64,000 nt of DNA, from contig JAMXBD010000424.1 in NCBI GenBank assembly GCA_024138025.1, forward strand, positions 124,001 to 188,000. The letters are read 5' to 3'. Every line of letters starts with the position of its first letter. The stretch's first letter is position 1. The notes beneath the pieces are model-generated. The model was not told the origin of the DNA, did not search any database, and was given only the letters and a program-made list of their open reading frames with translations. Made by a program: the position numbers and the translations under genes. This document shows, piece after piece, positions 22,821-34,384 of this stretch. This stretch comes from Combretum micranthum (lineage: Eukaryota > Streptophyta > Magnoliopsida > Myrtales > Combretaceae).

Positions 22821-23037
22821 ATGGTTTGTGTGGATTGCCTGATTTTTATCTATATCTTATCTGTATCTAATCTGTATTTGTATTTTATCTGCATCTCATT
22901 TGTATCTTATCTATTTGATCGGTTCATAAGTGAAAATGTCTGTTTTTTATCTGTAGCTACTTTCTGACAAACGTTTGTTTGAAAATGATAAAAATAAGAT
23001 ATCAGATTGATAAGAAAAAGATGAAACAAACTAACCC
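22821..23037. mobile_element. Tourist-like MITE, copy 1
   Basis: About 217 bp with ends TGGTTTGTGTGGATTG and (complement) GGGTTAGTTTGTTTC. It shares the interior word GACAAACGTTTGTTTGAAAA-type with copies at 48679-48888 and 49651-49872. TAA follows the right end. Multiple 'TCTGTATCTTATC' words fill the middle. The ends resemble Tourist (PIF/Harbinger) consensus; the target duplication is degraded. Confidence 0.65.
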
Positions 23038-24191
23038 TAAATTCTTAAGTGCACAGGAGAATCACTTAGAGATGGAAAAGGAATTATATAAAAATTGTTA
23101 TAAAGAATTTTTGCCAAAAAAAAAAAAAATTACCTAAAAGTTATATTTGGAGAAAGTGTTGTGTGAATAGCAGTTGGACAACATTGTGGGAGCATTGTAA
23201 ATTTTAAACTGCATGAAAACACTACATGCAAATAACTGCTGGACATGTTATGTCTATAGCAATTTGAGATCATGCTTGGCAGGTAATGGTAAATTTTAAA
23301 CCATAGGGTCAATTTTGTAAAACTCATGAGGAGTTATATTTGAACAAAAGGCAAAAAAGAAGTTTTTGGTTTTAATATATAGATAGATATAGATAACATA
23401 ATATATAATAAGATAAGATTATAAAACCAAATATGACAAATGAAAATGTAAAAATATAATTTTTTATAAGTAGTAACTATTTTTAAGCTCAGAACAATTT
23501 CGATGAGAAAAAGGGGTAATAAATTCACTACAATATGTTTATGACTAATTATGATGATTTTAACCCTCTATATTAACTAATCTTGAAGACACATATGATG
23601 GGATCATCTTGTCCTGTCATTATTTAACTACTTACACTATATCTAAGAACCAGTAATATAGTTAATATTTCAATCATCCATGAAACATTAGAAGCTCCTA
23701 AAAAGAATGGTAATTAATGGTGATGGACTAATGGTGCTGACATCATTAGAATTTAATGGAACTAAAAAAAATAAAAGAAAAAAAATCTAAAAATAATACC
23801 ATCAATAAAAAATAACGATTAAAAGGATGGACTATAATAAACATAAAGATATAACTTTTTTTTTATAACTTTTTTTTAATTTTACCTGAATATACATAAA
23901 ATGATAAAGCATTCAAATTTTATTAATTTCCACTAAAGTTATTTCACATCTAATGGAAGTTTATTTCTCAAATTTATTATTTTTTAATTTCATTTTAGAT
24001 TGTTTAACGACGAACATTAAATAGTAAATTTAACAAACTAAAATTAAATTTAAAATCAAGTATAACATCCCAAAACTTTAAACTTCAATATAAATTTTAA
24101 ATTGAGTATGATATGTACATAGAAAAGATAAAACATTTTTTATACTGGCAGAACATGCATCCGCGATATGTGTGAAATGAATAAAATTAAC
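23038..24191. other. AT-rich intergenic DNA
   Basis: Two local direct repeats are visible: AGTTATATTTGGA (23139) with AGTTATATTTGAA (23332), and GTAAATTTTAAAC (23197 and 23289). No gene recognised. Confidence 0.45.
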
Positions 24192-24285
24192 TCTGTATAT
24201 GTATATATAACAAAATATGCATTTCTCTCAAGATACAATAAAAGAAAAATCATTTCAAATTTTAATATATTAAAATTATTTTATG
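24192..24285 (+). repeat. Duplicated segment, copy 2
   Basis: Partner of 22685-22785, diverged by point changes (TGTATATGTATATATAAC retained). It is followed directly by the MITE-like repeat at 24290. Confidence 0.75.
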
Positions 24286-24289
24286 TAAA

Positions 24290-24625
24290 ACTGCTATTAC
24301 GGTGTTCGATTAAATAGAATGATAATTTATGGTGATTGTCACTAAATAAAATGATAAATAACAATTTACGATAATTATCATTTAATGATTTTTTTTTCAT
24401 ATTTTTCCATAAATACTCATATCTTGAAAATATCATTTATAATATTAGAGTATCTCTATAATAAAGATAAGTGTATTATATATTTTTTACTTTTATTACC
24501 AATAATTACTTATTTTATTTTTTGTATTAAGTGAATAATGAAATGACTATTACAACCTTATTACATTCCTATTAAATTGAAATTTAATTCTTTCATGTTC
24601 TATAAGACAAATTAAATAAGCCATT
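24290..24625. mobile_element. MITE-like repeat, family 2 copy 1
   Basis: Homologous to 60040-60320: both carry AAATAC-CATAT-TTGAAAAT, TATAATAAAGA, CAATAA-GACTT-type words and an end like TTGAATTGAAATTCAATT. The end sequence also matches, in inverted orientation, 55985-56040. This implies terminal inverted repeats. Exact ends and superfamily are not determined. Confidence 0.5.
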
Positions 24626-24810
24626 AAAGTTTATGAGAAAGATTAAAATACCAAAACTAATCTTCACATGACTAAGGAACATGATTATCCCCCTTGTAAA
24701 TCAGACAATCCAAATATACCTATAAACTAAACTGCTAGGTATTGTAAATGAAAGATAACTTTTACAAATTCATATAGAAATAATTTAAAATTTTAATATC
24801 TTTAATTACA

Positions 24811-24831
24811 CATATATATATATATATATAT
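24811..24831. repeat. TA microsatellite
   Basis: Pure alternating TA run of about 20 bp. Confidence 0.9.
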
Positions 24832-24859
24832 TTTCCATTTACTTTATTTTTCTTTTTAA

Positions 24860-25830
24860 AAATTTTGATCGCTTACTAAATTTGCTTGGTTAAGACCTTG
24901 AAGTTACAAGACGGGTGAAGGTTGGATCCGCCGGTCTGGACCAGATTGGATTCCACTTCAGTTTCAACCTTACGCCCAAAATCGTTGCCATGACATGGTA
25001 TGCGTAGTCCAAAATTGAGAAAGGTTGAAGAGCTTTTCCTTTAAAAGCAGGTTGGAATCCATAATAAAAGTTAAACACATGCTTCACGTTCAATTTTTCT
25101 TTTTATGGATGAGACATCCAACAATCAGACATTGGTCCCCATGACAATTTTCCTGCCGTTGGATAAATACTATAATCTTATAATTTTTTTTTTGACAGAA
25201 AATCTTATAATGTTTCAATAACACCAAACTGGGCCACACAGCAATTAATTAAATTTTGTGTACGGAATTTTTATAATCGGTTTTGCATTGGTAACCGGTA
25301 ACCATGCTATGCCCCTTTACTACTATATAGTCATATGGATGCAGATCACGAAGTACGATCTCCTCCATTTCCTATACCGTGAAAAATAGTGAGTATAAAG
25401 TGAGGTATCTTTTAATTTTTGGCGATAGCAGGACCACAGGCTTACTGTAAATGGAAATCCATCCTCTTCCTCTTGCGGGTTTAATAAAACATTTCATTTC
25501 AAGTGCGTACCTGACATGTTACGATTTACGAAGCCATGAGAATTGGATGGTTACTGATTTTCTTTATTATTATATTTAGTAGTAGAGAGAAAAAGTAGAG
25601 GTTGCATTAATGCAACGAAACGATTGGTATTAAAATAAAAGGCCGATACGGTCGTTGGATTGTCGATCATCTGGTGACCCAATGCGGCTGCTTTGTCCAT
25701 CGATGATGGAAACAAAAATATTATAGACGGGAAAGTTTTGTATTTTTATTTTTTAGGATGAGTGGACAATTCGGATGTATCATACATCCGACAACATATC
25801 ATCCATTTCCATGCAGAGATTGAGAGTGCG
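24860..25830. other. GC-normal low-copy-like tract
   Basis: Contains non-repetitive sequence of near-normal GC, including GGATCCGCCGGTCTGGACC (24925), GCCGTTGGATAAAT (25146) and GGTCGTTGGATTGTCG (25651), words often seen in plant promoters and intergenic spacers. The 67-codon minus-strand frame at 24890-25093 matches no known domain. No exon or splice structure is supported. Confidence 0.3.
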
Positions 25831-28295
25831 TTTAGTTAGTTAGTTTGGTATCAATTCAGTTTCTAATTTATGGATGTTTTAATCAGAATATTTGTAAAAA
25901 TAAATATAGATAAAAAAATATTTTTATTCATAAGCAGATCTTATAAACAAGATACAAATGATATACTAAAAAAAAACAGGCCATATGGTTGCAAGAGATT
26001 ATGAAGCTGGACAAACATAGTGAAAATTGTATCCTAACAAAAATGTGTCCAAAAGAAAACATATCTTTTTATTATGGTAACTTATAAGATATTAAGGGGT
26101 AAGTTAAAAAAAAAGCTAAATACGTAAGCCAACTGTTTGGCTAATAAAGTCGACCTAACAGGTCGAAGCCCTTCAGGGATGTTCTAAGACATTTGGATGG
26201 CAGTAAACAAGAAGTGGCTGAGATATTATTGACTAGGGTAAGCTTGGTCTAATTCTATGCAATTAGCTTAACGTTCAGGTCAAATATCGCCTAAAAGGTT
26301 AGACCTATAACCCAAACAAGTCAGCTAGGCTTAGGTTGTGCATATCTAAAATGACTTATTAACAAATAAGTATTGAGAACCACAATATAAATTTCGCGAG
26401 GATAGATACGGTTTGGTTAGGTTAAATTCAATTTTCCTTTGAATTAAATCAAATTATTAGAACATGATGCAATTTCTTCTATAATGTTAAACCAAACCAT
26501 ATCATTCATATTAGAAATTTTCTTAGTCCATAAAATTTCAGTTTGTTCAACTTGATTTAAGGATTGAACCATATATTGTAATTTAAGAATATATATGTGT
26601 GTGTGTGCGTGCAAGCATAACATATACTTTTACATAAAAGTACTAAATTCATTTGATGTGATAAGTATTTAATCATGTAAGAGACTAAAAAAAAAAGTCA
26701 ATACTTATGCAACTGAAAATTTTTAAATATCCATTAACAACTAATTTCATTAAAAAAAGTTAGCATAAAACATACATTTTGAGTCAACCTTTTTGTAAAA
26801 TTTATAAAATATGGTCATAAAAGTAAAATAAATATACATTTCGATGAAAAAATCTTTTTAGTACTTTATTATTCATGATGAAAATTTTGCTTAGAAATAA
26901 TATATTATTATGTATTTTTTAAATGGTTTACTTGGGTTTATGGATTGATTTTATTTATCCCTTTAAATCAATCATAAATGAAAAATTTTATGATCAAGTT
27001 ATGTTTTTTTAACAAGATCGATTTCGTTTGTTGTTCGATGGCTTAAATTCATCCCTAATCATGATCATATCACTGAAATCCTATGAGTCATGCCATTGGT
27101 ATAATAGTATGCATATAGAAATTTACATGTGGAGTTTATATATAAGAGATTATCATTCATTGGACCAAAAAAGAGTACTAATAATTACCTACTAATCTTA
27201 TATAGAATTTACTCGTATGATCAATAATGGAGATATTAGAAAGTTTAGGTTATAAAAAATTTACCTCACAATTCAATATTATAAAAATGTAATAGAATAA
27301 ATTATAGGTTCCATAATGTGTAGATATTCTATGGCGGTTCCAAGATATCACGAAATAAATTTTAGTTCAAAAATTGATAGCTTTTCTACCTATAGAATAA
27401 GATACAATTTTGATTTCATATCATATCTACCTAGTATCCAATTATCCCTTATTTTTACACTTCTATTTTTCCCTTTATTGTTTGGCATATCTATATTTTT
27501 TTTCATACCTTACATACCAATTTAAATCCTTAATTTTTATTTTTTTTTTTTTAAAGTCATTGACATTTTCAAACATTTACCTAATAAGGGATTCTATTAA
27601 GCTTGACTAAATTGATAAAAGTTATATGAAGAATTCAAAAAATATAAAAGAGGGAATGACACAAAATCCTAATCCCACTCAAACTAAAATACCCTAAATA
27701 ATTAATTCATATGTGAGGGTAATAAAGTAATCTAATATTTTAAAATAGGGTAGATTTGTCCATCTACTTTGAAATTTAAAAGATGAGTTGTTTACCTAAC
27801 ATATAAAACCACTGGGAAGTAACCATCATTTTCACTCTCTGCATTCTTCTCAATTTTTTTTTATAGAAAATTCCATCTTTTGTTTAAATCAATAGTGAGA
27901 ATTCTTGAAATTTCTAAAAGTAAATTATAGTAAGTGAAATCTTCTTTGCATTTCCTAGTACTTTTTTGAGAAAAGAACTCTTGAAAGTAAAGATCTTAAC
28001 ACTTTGACATAATTCTTACATTTTGGATAGGGGAACAGCATGCATTTAGGAGATTTTGAGGAATCACTAATCGGGAAGGAATTAGATTATATGAACATGA
28101 AAAATTGATAGACTTTGTATTAAGATAATGATAATTTTTACAAGAAGTTATGATCTTTACTTTGCAAGATTTGTTGAAATGGGTCAACAAGCCAATAGGC
28201 ATATGAAAAAGGGTTAGATTTGAGTTTAATTGAGTTTTGAATGTTTGTAATAAGGAAAAGATTGGGATTTTTAGAGATTATGCAAGTTAACCTAT
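25831..28295. other. AT-rich intergenic DNA
   Basis: Holds a GT microsatellite at about 26597-26612 and decayed hAT-like wording at 26100-26340 and 26397-27055 (GGTTTGGTTAGGTT, CATCCCTAATC). No element end with target duplication was found. No gene recognised. Confidence 0.45.
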
Positions 28296-28298
28296 GTT

Positions 28299-28545
28299 TG
28301 TTTTCTACATGACTTCCTACATAGCTTGTGTATGATGATTTTCACAATCTGCCTTTAATTAGCTTTCTACACGACCTCCTCCAATAGCTTATGTTGAAGG
28401 TCATGGTACATTTAAAAATACCTTCTACCCTCTATCAACTTTGTAATATCCATTGTACTACTTGTGTTAAAAGTCGCGTATATTGTAAAATACTTTCTGC
28501 CTTCTATAAGCTTTCTACACAACCTTATACACAGCTTATGTACAA
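28299..28545 (+). repeat. Degenerate tandem repeats (TTTCTACAC units)
   Basis: Three related units begin TTTCTACATGACTTCC (28299), TTTCTACACGACCTCC (28363) and TTTCTACACAACCTTA (28511). Each continues with a word like CAGCTTATGTA. Spacing is uneven, 64 and 148 bp. Probably part of an old LTR. Confidence 0.55.
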
Positions 28546-28698
28546 CACAACTTTTTCAAAATTGATTTTCCTTCTTAAAAACGCTTAAAACTTGTTCAAT
28601 ATATTTCTTTAAGACTTATTATTACTTAAAAAACCTGAGACTTTGTTATAACCAAGTTGATTCTTATTTTTCTTATATTATTATAATTTTAACCTTTA

Positions 28699-28720
28699 GT
28701 ATATATATATATATATATAT
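28699..28720. repeat. TA microsatellite
   Basis: Alternating TA run of about 20 bp. Confidence 0.9.
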
Positions 28721-29030
28721 GCAAATATTTTATACAAATATACATATCAATAGTAGAGTAAGAGTGAGGATTTCAGGAAATGTTATCTAGGAATGAGTTG
28801 GGAAATATAAACAAGCTTAAATAATTTGTATATGTTGTAATATGGGTTAAAGTACTCTAGCAATGTCGTTAAGTTCAGTCAACAATCCATGCACGTGTAT
28901 ACCTTACTTATTGCTTGTGCTTATTTAGGGTCGAAATTTGAAATGGAATAATTAACTATCTTACTTAAAGAAAATGTGTGTTACTTGTGCTTAGTTAATA
29001 GTAATACGTAGGGAGTACCCATGCTATTAT

Positions 29031-30848
29031 TGTAACATCCCAATGATGTATTTGTGATAGTGTCCTAAGTGGAATTGCGCATAGAAATGATTTAGGTAGT
29101 TCTAAGTGTTTCGGTTTTAGGAATATTAAAGAGTACCTAAGATTCAGTTTTTGGACTCATGAATGTTGAGGAATACCTAACATCATATCTATATGTATGT
29201 AAATATTTATGTGTGCTTCAGGATATTAAGTTATCCCTTTTGTTGGATGTTAGGCTAAATGATACAGATAATTAAATGGCTACTTGTTGCATCCACATGG
29301 TAAAGATGTATATGAGTTTGCCAATGTTTGTATATGCATCTGTGTTTGTTGATATACCATACCGAGCTCTAACTTACACTTTGATCTTTTTTTCAGGTAT
29401 AGGTGGTGAACATGTTGATTATTCTAACACTAGATGCAACTAATTGGTGGGTTGGAAATATCCCTAGTAGTGAAGTCCTCCTAGATGATGGAAAGAGGAC
29501 ATGTGAAGATTAATGAAAAACATAAACTCAGTCATGTGTAGTTGACCAAATGATATTATTTACTTAGAGTTGACAATAGATTAATTGGTAATAATAATTT
29601 ATATTCCTTGTAGTATTGATAACATTGATATTAATTGACCTCTCACAAGTGTTAAGAGAATGTTTATGTGGCTGGTTATGATTATATTTTATAAATTTGA
29701 TAATATTTAAAATCATTGATATATGAGAGATTTTTGAGATTTTTATTGTATAGATTATGGATCCTTAGTAGGTAGGGGTGGGCATGGACCGGTTTGCCAG
29801 TCCATGACCCCATTTTTTGAACCTAACAATTACAATTGGTTTTTCAAAAACGCCAAACCTAAACCGATCCATTATTAACGGTTAATCGTCTTAACGGTTA
29901 ACCATTTTTTTTAGTTAATATTTTCGGTTTTTGGTTTTTAACCATTTAGTATGATGAATTAGATATGATATTATATATTTATGGATACTAGTTAACCTTT
30001 AACCATTGATTAACACAGATACAAACTAAACCTGAAACCGTTATAATATTATATATTTATAGTCATAGGTTCTATATATTCCACAAATAAAACTATATTT
30101 ATGTTTCCTAGAATTTTGGGACGGTTCCTTCGAAGTGTGTGCACATAAGAAAGAATCAACTTGGCTTATTTGAAAAATACTTGGCCCAATTCTGTCGTGG
30201 AAGCTCATTTGAAATACACAATGAGCATGTATTTTAGCTGTTAAGACTTAGACCCATTGTGTTTGACTAACCGTAGACAATTAACTATTCTCATCCCAAA
30301 CATGCTCACAAAAGGAAAAAAAGATCAAGTTAGCTTTTATAGTTAAAAAGCATCATGGGTTCCCACCGTTTCTAAAAGTGCTCTGAAGATAAAAGCAAAT
30401 ACAAGAGCTTCCGACCATGGAAAGTAGATTAAAGAGGCAAATATAAAAGCTTCAAACCTTAAATGAATTTTGAAAGGAGTTCATTCTTTATATTCTCAAT
30501 TTTTCATTGGGCTTATCGTAACTGGGATGGAGAAATTATTATTTTTAATTAATTATAGATAATATTATATATTTATAAATATCGATTAATCATTAACCAT
30601 TGGTTTTTTATTTTTACAAACCGAAATCAAAATCGAAAACCAAAAAAAAAATTAAAACCATGAACCTAAACCGAAATCGATGGACTGGTTAATCATATTT
30701 TTCGAATTGGTTTTCCAGTTTCGGTTTGGTTTCTCTGTTTAGTCTATTTTTTTGCCTACCCCCATTAGTAGTTTCCGAGTCTTGACTTCTCCATGTTTAA
30801 AATGAACAAATGACGGATCATAAAAGCTTTCAAATTTAGGGTGTTGCA
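29031..30848. mobile_element. Ty3-type LTR remnant
   Basis: The left limit TGTAACATCCC and the right limit GGGTGTTGCA look like the two ends, or two opposite starts, of TGTAAC-type LTRs, and pair as inverted repeats over 9 of 11 bases. The flanks (ATTAT and CAATC) do not match, so the bounds are uncertain. A hAT MITE (29773-30764) is inserted. No retrotransposon coding sequence is seen. Confidence 0.35.
29765..30772. mobile_element. hAT-type nonautonomous element with 8-bp TSD
   Basis: The body is 29773-30764 (992 bp). It starts TAGGGGTGGGCATGG and ends TGCCTACCCCCA, inverted ends of the hAT class. The flanks are TTAGTAGG (29765-29772) and TTAGTAGT (30765-30772), 7 of 8 identical. Both sides contain ACCGATC/CGGTTT-type subterminal repeats, as usual in these MITEs. 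The middle (about 30060-30560) is different in character and may be a second insertion. No transposase. Confidence 0.85.
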
Positions 30849-31098
30849 CAATCCCTTTAGTGCGAATTTCACTTCAAGCTGAGTCAAATAAAAATCAAGA
30901 ATGATAATTAGGGTCCTAGATAAAATGTGTTGTTGCTTCAAATTCTACCTCGAGTAGTCATTGTAGGTGAGCCAGGTAGGTCAGTGCGCATGCAACCAAA
31001 TATGAGGTCATTTTTGTCACCTTTGAGCCAATGACGATGCATACATTTAAGGCTCACTTAAATGAATGGAAATTAACAAGGGATGGTAATTAGTTGTC
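30773..31098. other. Intergenic DNA
   Basis: Moderate GC, no recognised feature beyond the LTR-like GGGTGTTGCA at its left. It may continue the LTR remnant. Confidence 0.35.

Positions 31099-31153
<55 letters not shown>
31099..31153. repeat. AAT microsatellite
   Basis: About 18 uninterrupted AAT units, then an interrupted unit (AGTAAT). Confidence 0.95.
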
Positions 31154-31344
31154 GTAATAGAGAAAAGAAAAATCAGTTCAAAAGTTACCGACTAACCCAC
31201 TTAATGACTCAAGACTTATTGGATTTTGCTAAAATTCACCCTATTTATTTCTCTTGAAGATTTTAAAAACTACCAACATAATTGTCTATCTAGAGGCAGC
31301 TCACTAGCTATCCACAACTGGATCTGTGCATACAAGACAAGTTA

Positions 31345-32114
31345 TGTGAGCTGAGCCCCATACCCGCAAAAAAAAAAAAAAAAAAGTAGGTTGGGCTAAA
31401 AATTTTACCCGTTTAATGTGTAAACCAATCCGCTACAGGTTGGGTCGGCCCGCAAACTCGCACGTAAAAAATATAAAAAAAAAAAGAAATATAAATCTTA
31501 TAAAAAAAACTAGTATGCTACCCTCTTTCTTTCCCCTTCACTTTATTTTCTATTATTTAATTCTTAAATGTTGATTATATAATTTTTAGGGGTGTTATAT
31601 TTCAAACTTTCAAACTTCTAACATTATGTTCATTATATCATTAATCCTTTTATCAATACTTTCTCTTTTGTATCTATTAGATATTTAGATACTTTTATTT
31701 TAGATACTTTTATTTAAAATAAGCAACACAATATCAATTGATAATTTTCAAAATGTATTTTTTCTTGCGACACAAAAAAAAAAGGAATGAATTCCAATTT
31801 CTATTAATTAGAATAAATCTTTTGTATCGAGATAAAAATTTCATAATAGAAGTCTACAATTTTCTCATACATGATTATCATCTAGGATTAATATGTAGGT
31901 AATTTATGAGATAAAAAAATATATTCTATACTTAATTTAAATTTAAATTTGAATTATTGTAAATTTTTCAATAAAAAGTAAATATTAGTAGGTTCACGGG
32001 CTAGTCAGTTTAACCAACCAACTCGTGCTGAAGTTAGGCTAAAAGTTTTAGCATAACCGCGTACTAAAGTGAGGCGAAGCAGGTTGACTCGCGTAACCTG
32101 TTTGCATAGCTCTA
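31345..32114. mobile_element. Degenerate hAT-like MITE remnant
   Basis: Both ends hold GGGTTGG/GGCCCG-type subterminal repeats (GGGCTAAAAATTTTACCCG on the left; GGCTAAAAGTTTTAGC on the right). The right end TTTGCATAGCTCTA resembles hAT MITE ends. No clear partner end or 8-bp duplication was found on the left. The interior is AT-rich. Confidence 0.4.
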
Positions 32115-33291
32115 TTCATGACCCCCTCTCGCTAGTGCTACCTTAGTTTTGGAATGACCATGTTTTCTAATGTAAACCCCTGAATTTTTCATAATTATTA
32201 GAAAATAATCATAAAGTTAAATACCAAAACTAAGACCTTGAAAACCAACCCAAGTTAAAACCGAATTTTAAATAAGATCAAATACAAAAATTCTTAACCT
32301 TGAGAAAAAGAGAATCCTCAAAACAAAATAGAAAATCTAACAATCGTTCGATTCAATATCCACACACTAACCAAATCATCTATCTAATCCTTAACACATA
32401 AATCAAGACGATATATCCAAAAAAAACTCAACAAAAAAATTGGAAAACCTTAAACCCTTCGGTGAATTTTAGAATAAAAAATTTCAATTACCACCAAAAG
32501 TCAAATAGAGTCTATCCATAACTCTAGACTCAGTTAAAAAATCCCGAGAACTGAAAAATATTAAATAAATAAAAAAATTAAAAGATAAATTTTGAACCAA
32601 AAATATAACATGGTTAAAAACTCCAAAATTTTATGATGTTACAAATAAATCAAAAAGCCGAAAGTCAAACCGGAACCCTAAAGTCAACCTAAGCAATAAC
32701 AAACTCTAGTGAATTTAGATCTGATAATCCCACGCTCTAAACCCTTAAACAATAAAATTAAGTTAATAATAGGTTATAGTTCGTAATAATATAGTGAGGC
32801 TTAAAAATATCATATTCGTCAACATTTAGTTCGTTTCAGACCTGAATGGGAACAAATTTCGAAAATCGTACCCTGTTGCACCGAACAATAAAAATATTTC
32901 GATAATATCATTAAACTCGTAATAATATGAGGATTCCAAAAATATCAATTTTAGAATTTTTCGAAATCTAAAAATATCTTATATATCTCGTTTACACATA
33001 TTTTTATTACTATCGGTATTTTTTTTGTCTGGTCTACTATTTATCTATCTCTACTTTTCTTTATTACCTACTTCTTACAACCTATATATCTATTTCTTAC
33101 ATTTACTTTTCCAATATTACTTTTTACTTAACTTCTCTTATATTTTTTTTCTAAAATTAATTTTTAATTACTCTTCTTCTTCATGCCATCAATTTTCTTT
33201 TCTTTTCCATTTATTTAATTAACTACAATTTTTCTTCAACTTTATCTGTAAATACCCCTTCCCTCATTTGTTTCTTACACAGTTTTCTTTT

Positions 33292-34023
33292 ACCATAACT
33301 AGAGGTGGGCAAGTGGGTTAAACGGGCCAACCCGGCCCGGCCCACTTTGGCCCGTGGGTTAAACGGGCCAAAAAATTTTGGCCCACTTTAAAAACGGGCC
33401 AAAATTGCCTGACCCTACCCAACCAACCACTTTAGCCCGTGGGTTAAATGGGCCAGCCCACTTTTTGACCCTTTTAACCCACTTACATATTTTGTAAGTT
33501 AAATGGGTCAAGTTGACCCATTTAATTTATTTATACTAATTAAATAAGATATATATAATAAAAAAGAGAGTTTTATAAGGTTATATATATTAATGATTAA
33601 TTTCATTTATATTTAATTACTTTTTATATAAAAATAAGTTTTCTAAAATAACTTATTAGATAATATTTCATTTAAAACAAGAATAATATATTTTATAAAA
33701 TTTTATGGTGCATGTCCATCAATTTGTCATTCTTTGTTATAATTAACACATAAATTTAATCTCAAGTATAAAAAATCTTAAGAATAACCTTCATTAATAC
33801 ATATTTACCCTATAATTATTTATTTTATTTTTAAAAAAGTGGGTTACTGGGTCAACCCACTTAACCCGCGGGCTAGCCCACTTTGGCCCGCGGGTTAAGT
33901 GGGTTGGGTAAAATTAACCCACTTTTAAACGGGCTAAAAAAAGCTAGCCCTAACCCGTTTTAAAAGTGGGTTAAACGGGCTGGCCCGCGGGCCATAGCGC
34001 ATTTGTCCAGCTCTAACCATAAC
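33292..34023. mobile_element. hAT MITE with perfect 8-bp TSD
   Basis: The body is 33300-34015 (716 bp). It starts TAGAGGTGGGCAAG and ends TTGTCCAGCTCTA, inverted ends of the hAT class, and is flanked by exact copies of ACCATAAC (33292-33299 and 34016-34023). Dense subterminal GGGTTAAACGGGCC / GGCCCGCGGG repeats fill both ends, with an AT-rich centre. No transposase. It inserted into the 5.1-kb LTR-like unit. Confidence 0.95.
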
Positions 34024-34365
34024 AAAACTCTACCAAAATCATTTCTCAACTTCTCTCTCTAATTTTTCTCTCCAAAAATTTCTTTCCAATTCCTCTTATT
34101 CCTACACCATCACTATCTCCATACTACCATCAAAGCTTTCTTTCTTCCTCCATCTTCACATAACCTTAGTTTAAACCTCTCATATATATTCTTCATGTCA
34201 TGTAACTTAACATGACCATAGTGTGTATTTCTTGAACCCATGGATAGTAAAGAAGTAGCAATATGTTCATCTTTTGTCTTGTTCATACAATATTTTATTA
34301 TATTGTCATGTATATTATTAATGCTTCTAACCTAACTTCTATACGTTATTAAATATATTTATGTA

Positions 34366-34384
34366 TATATATATATATATATTT
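34366..34384. repeat. TA microsatellite
   Basis: Alternating TA run of about 18 bp inside the long LTR-like unit. Confidence 0.9.

Noticed and set aside
28345..30853. LTR bounded by CAATC on both sides (28345-28349, 30849-30853)
   Set aside because: The proposed start falls between units of a tandem repeat that would have to lie wholly inside or outside, so the 5-bp match is probably chance.
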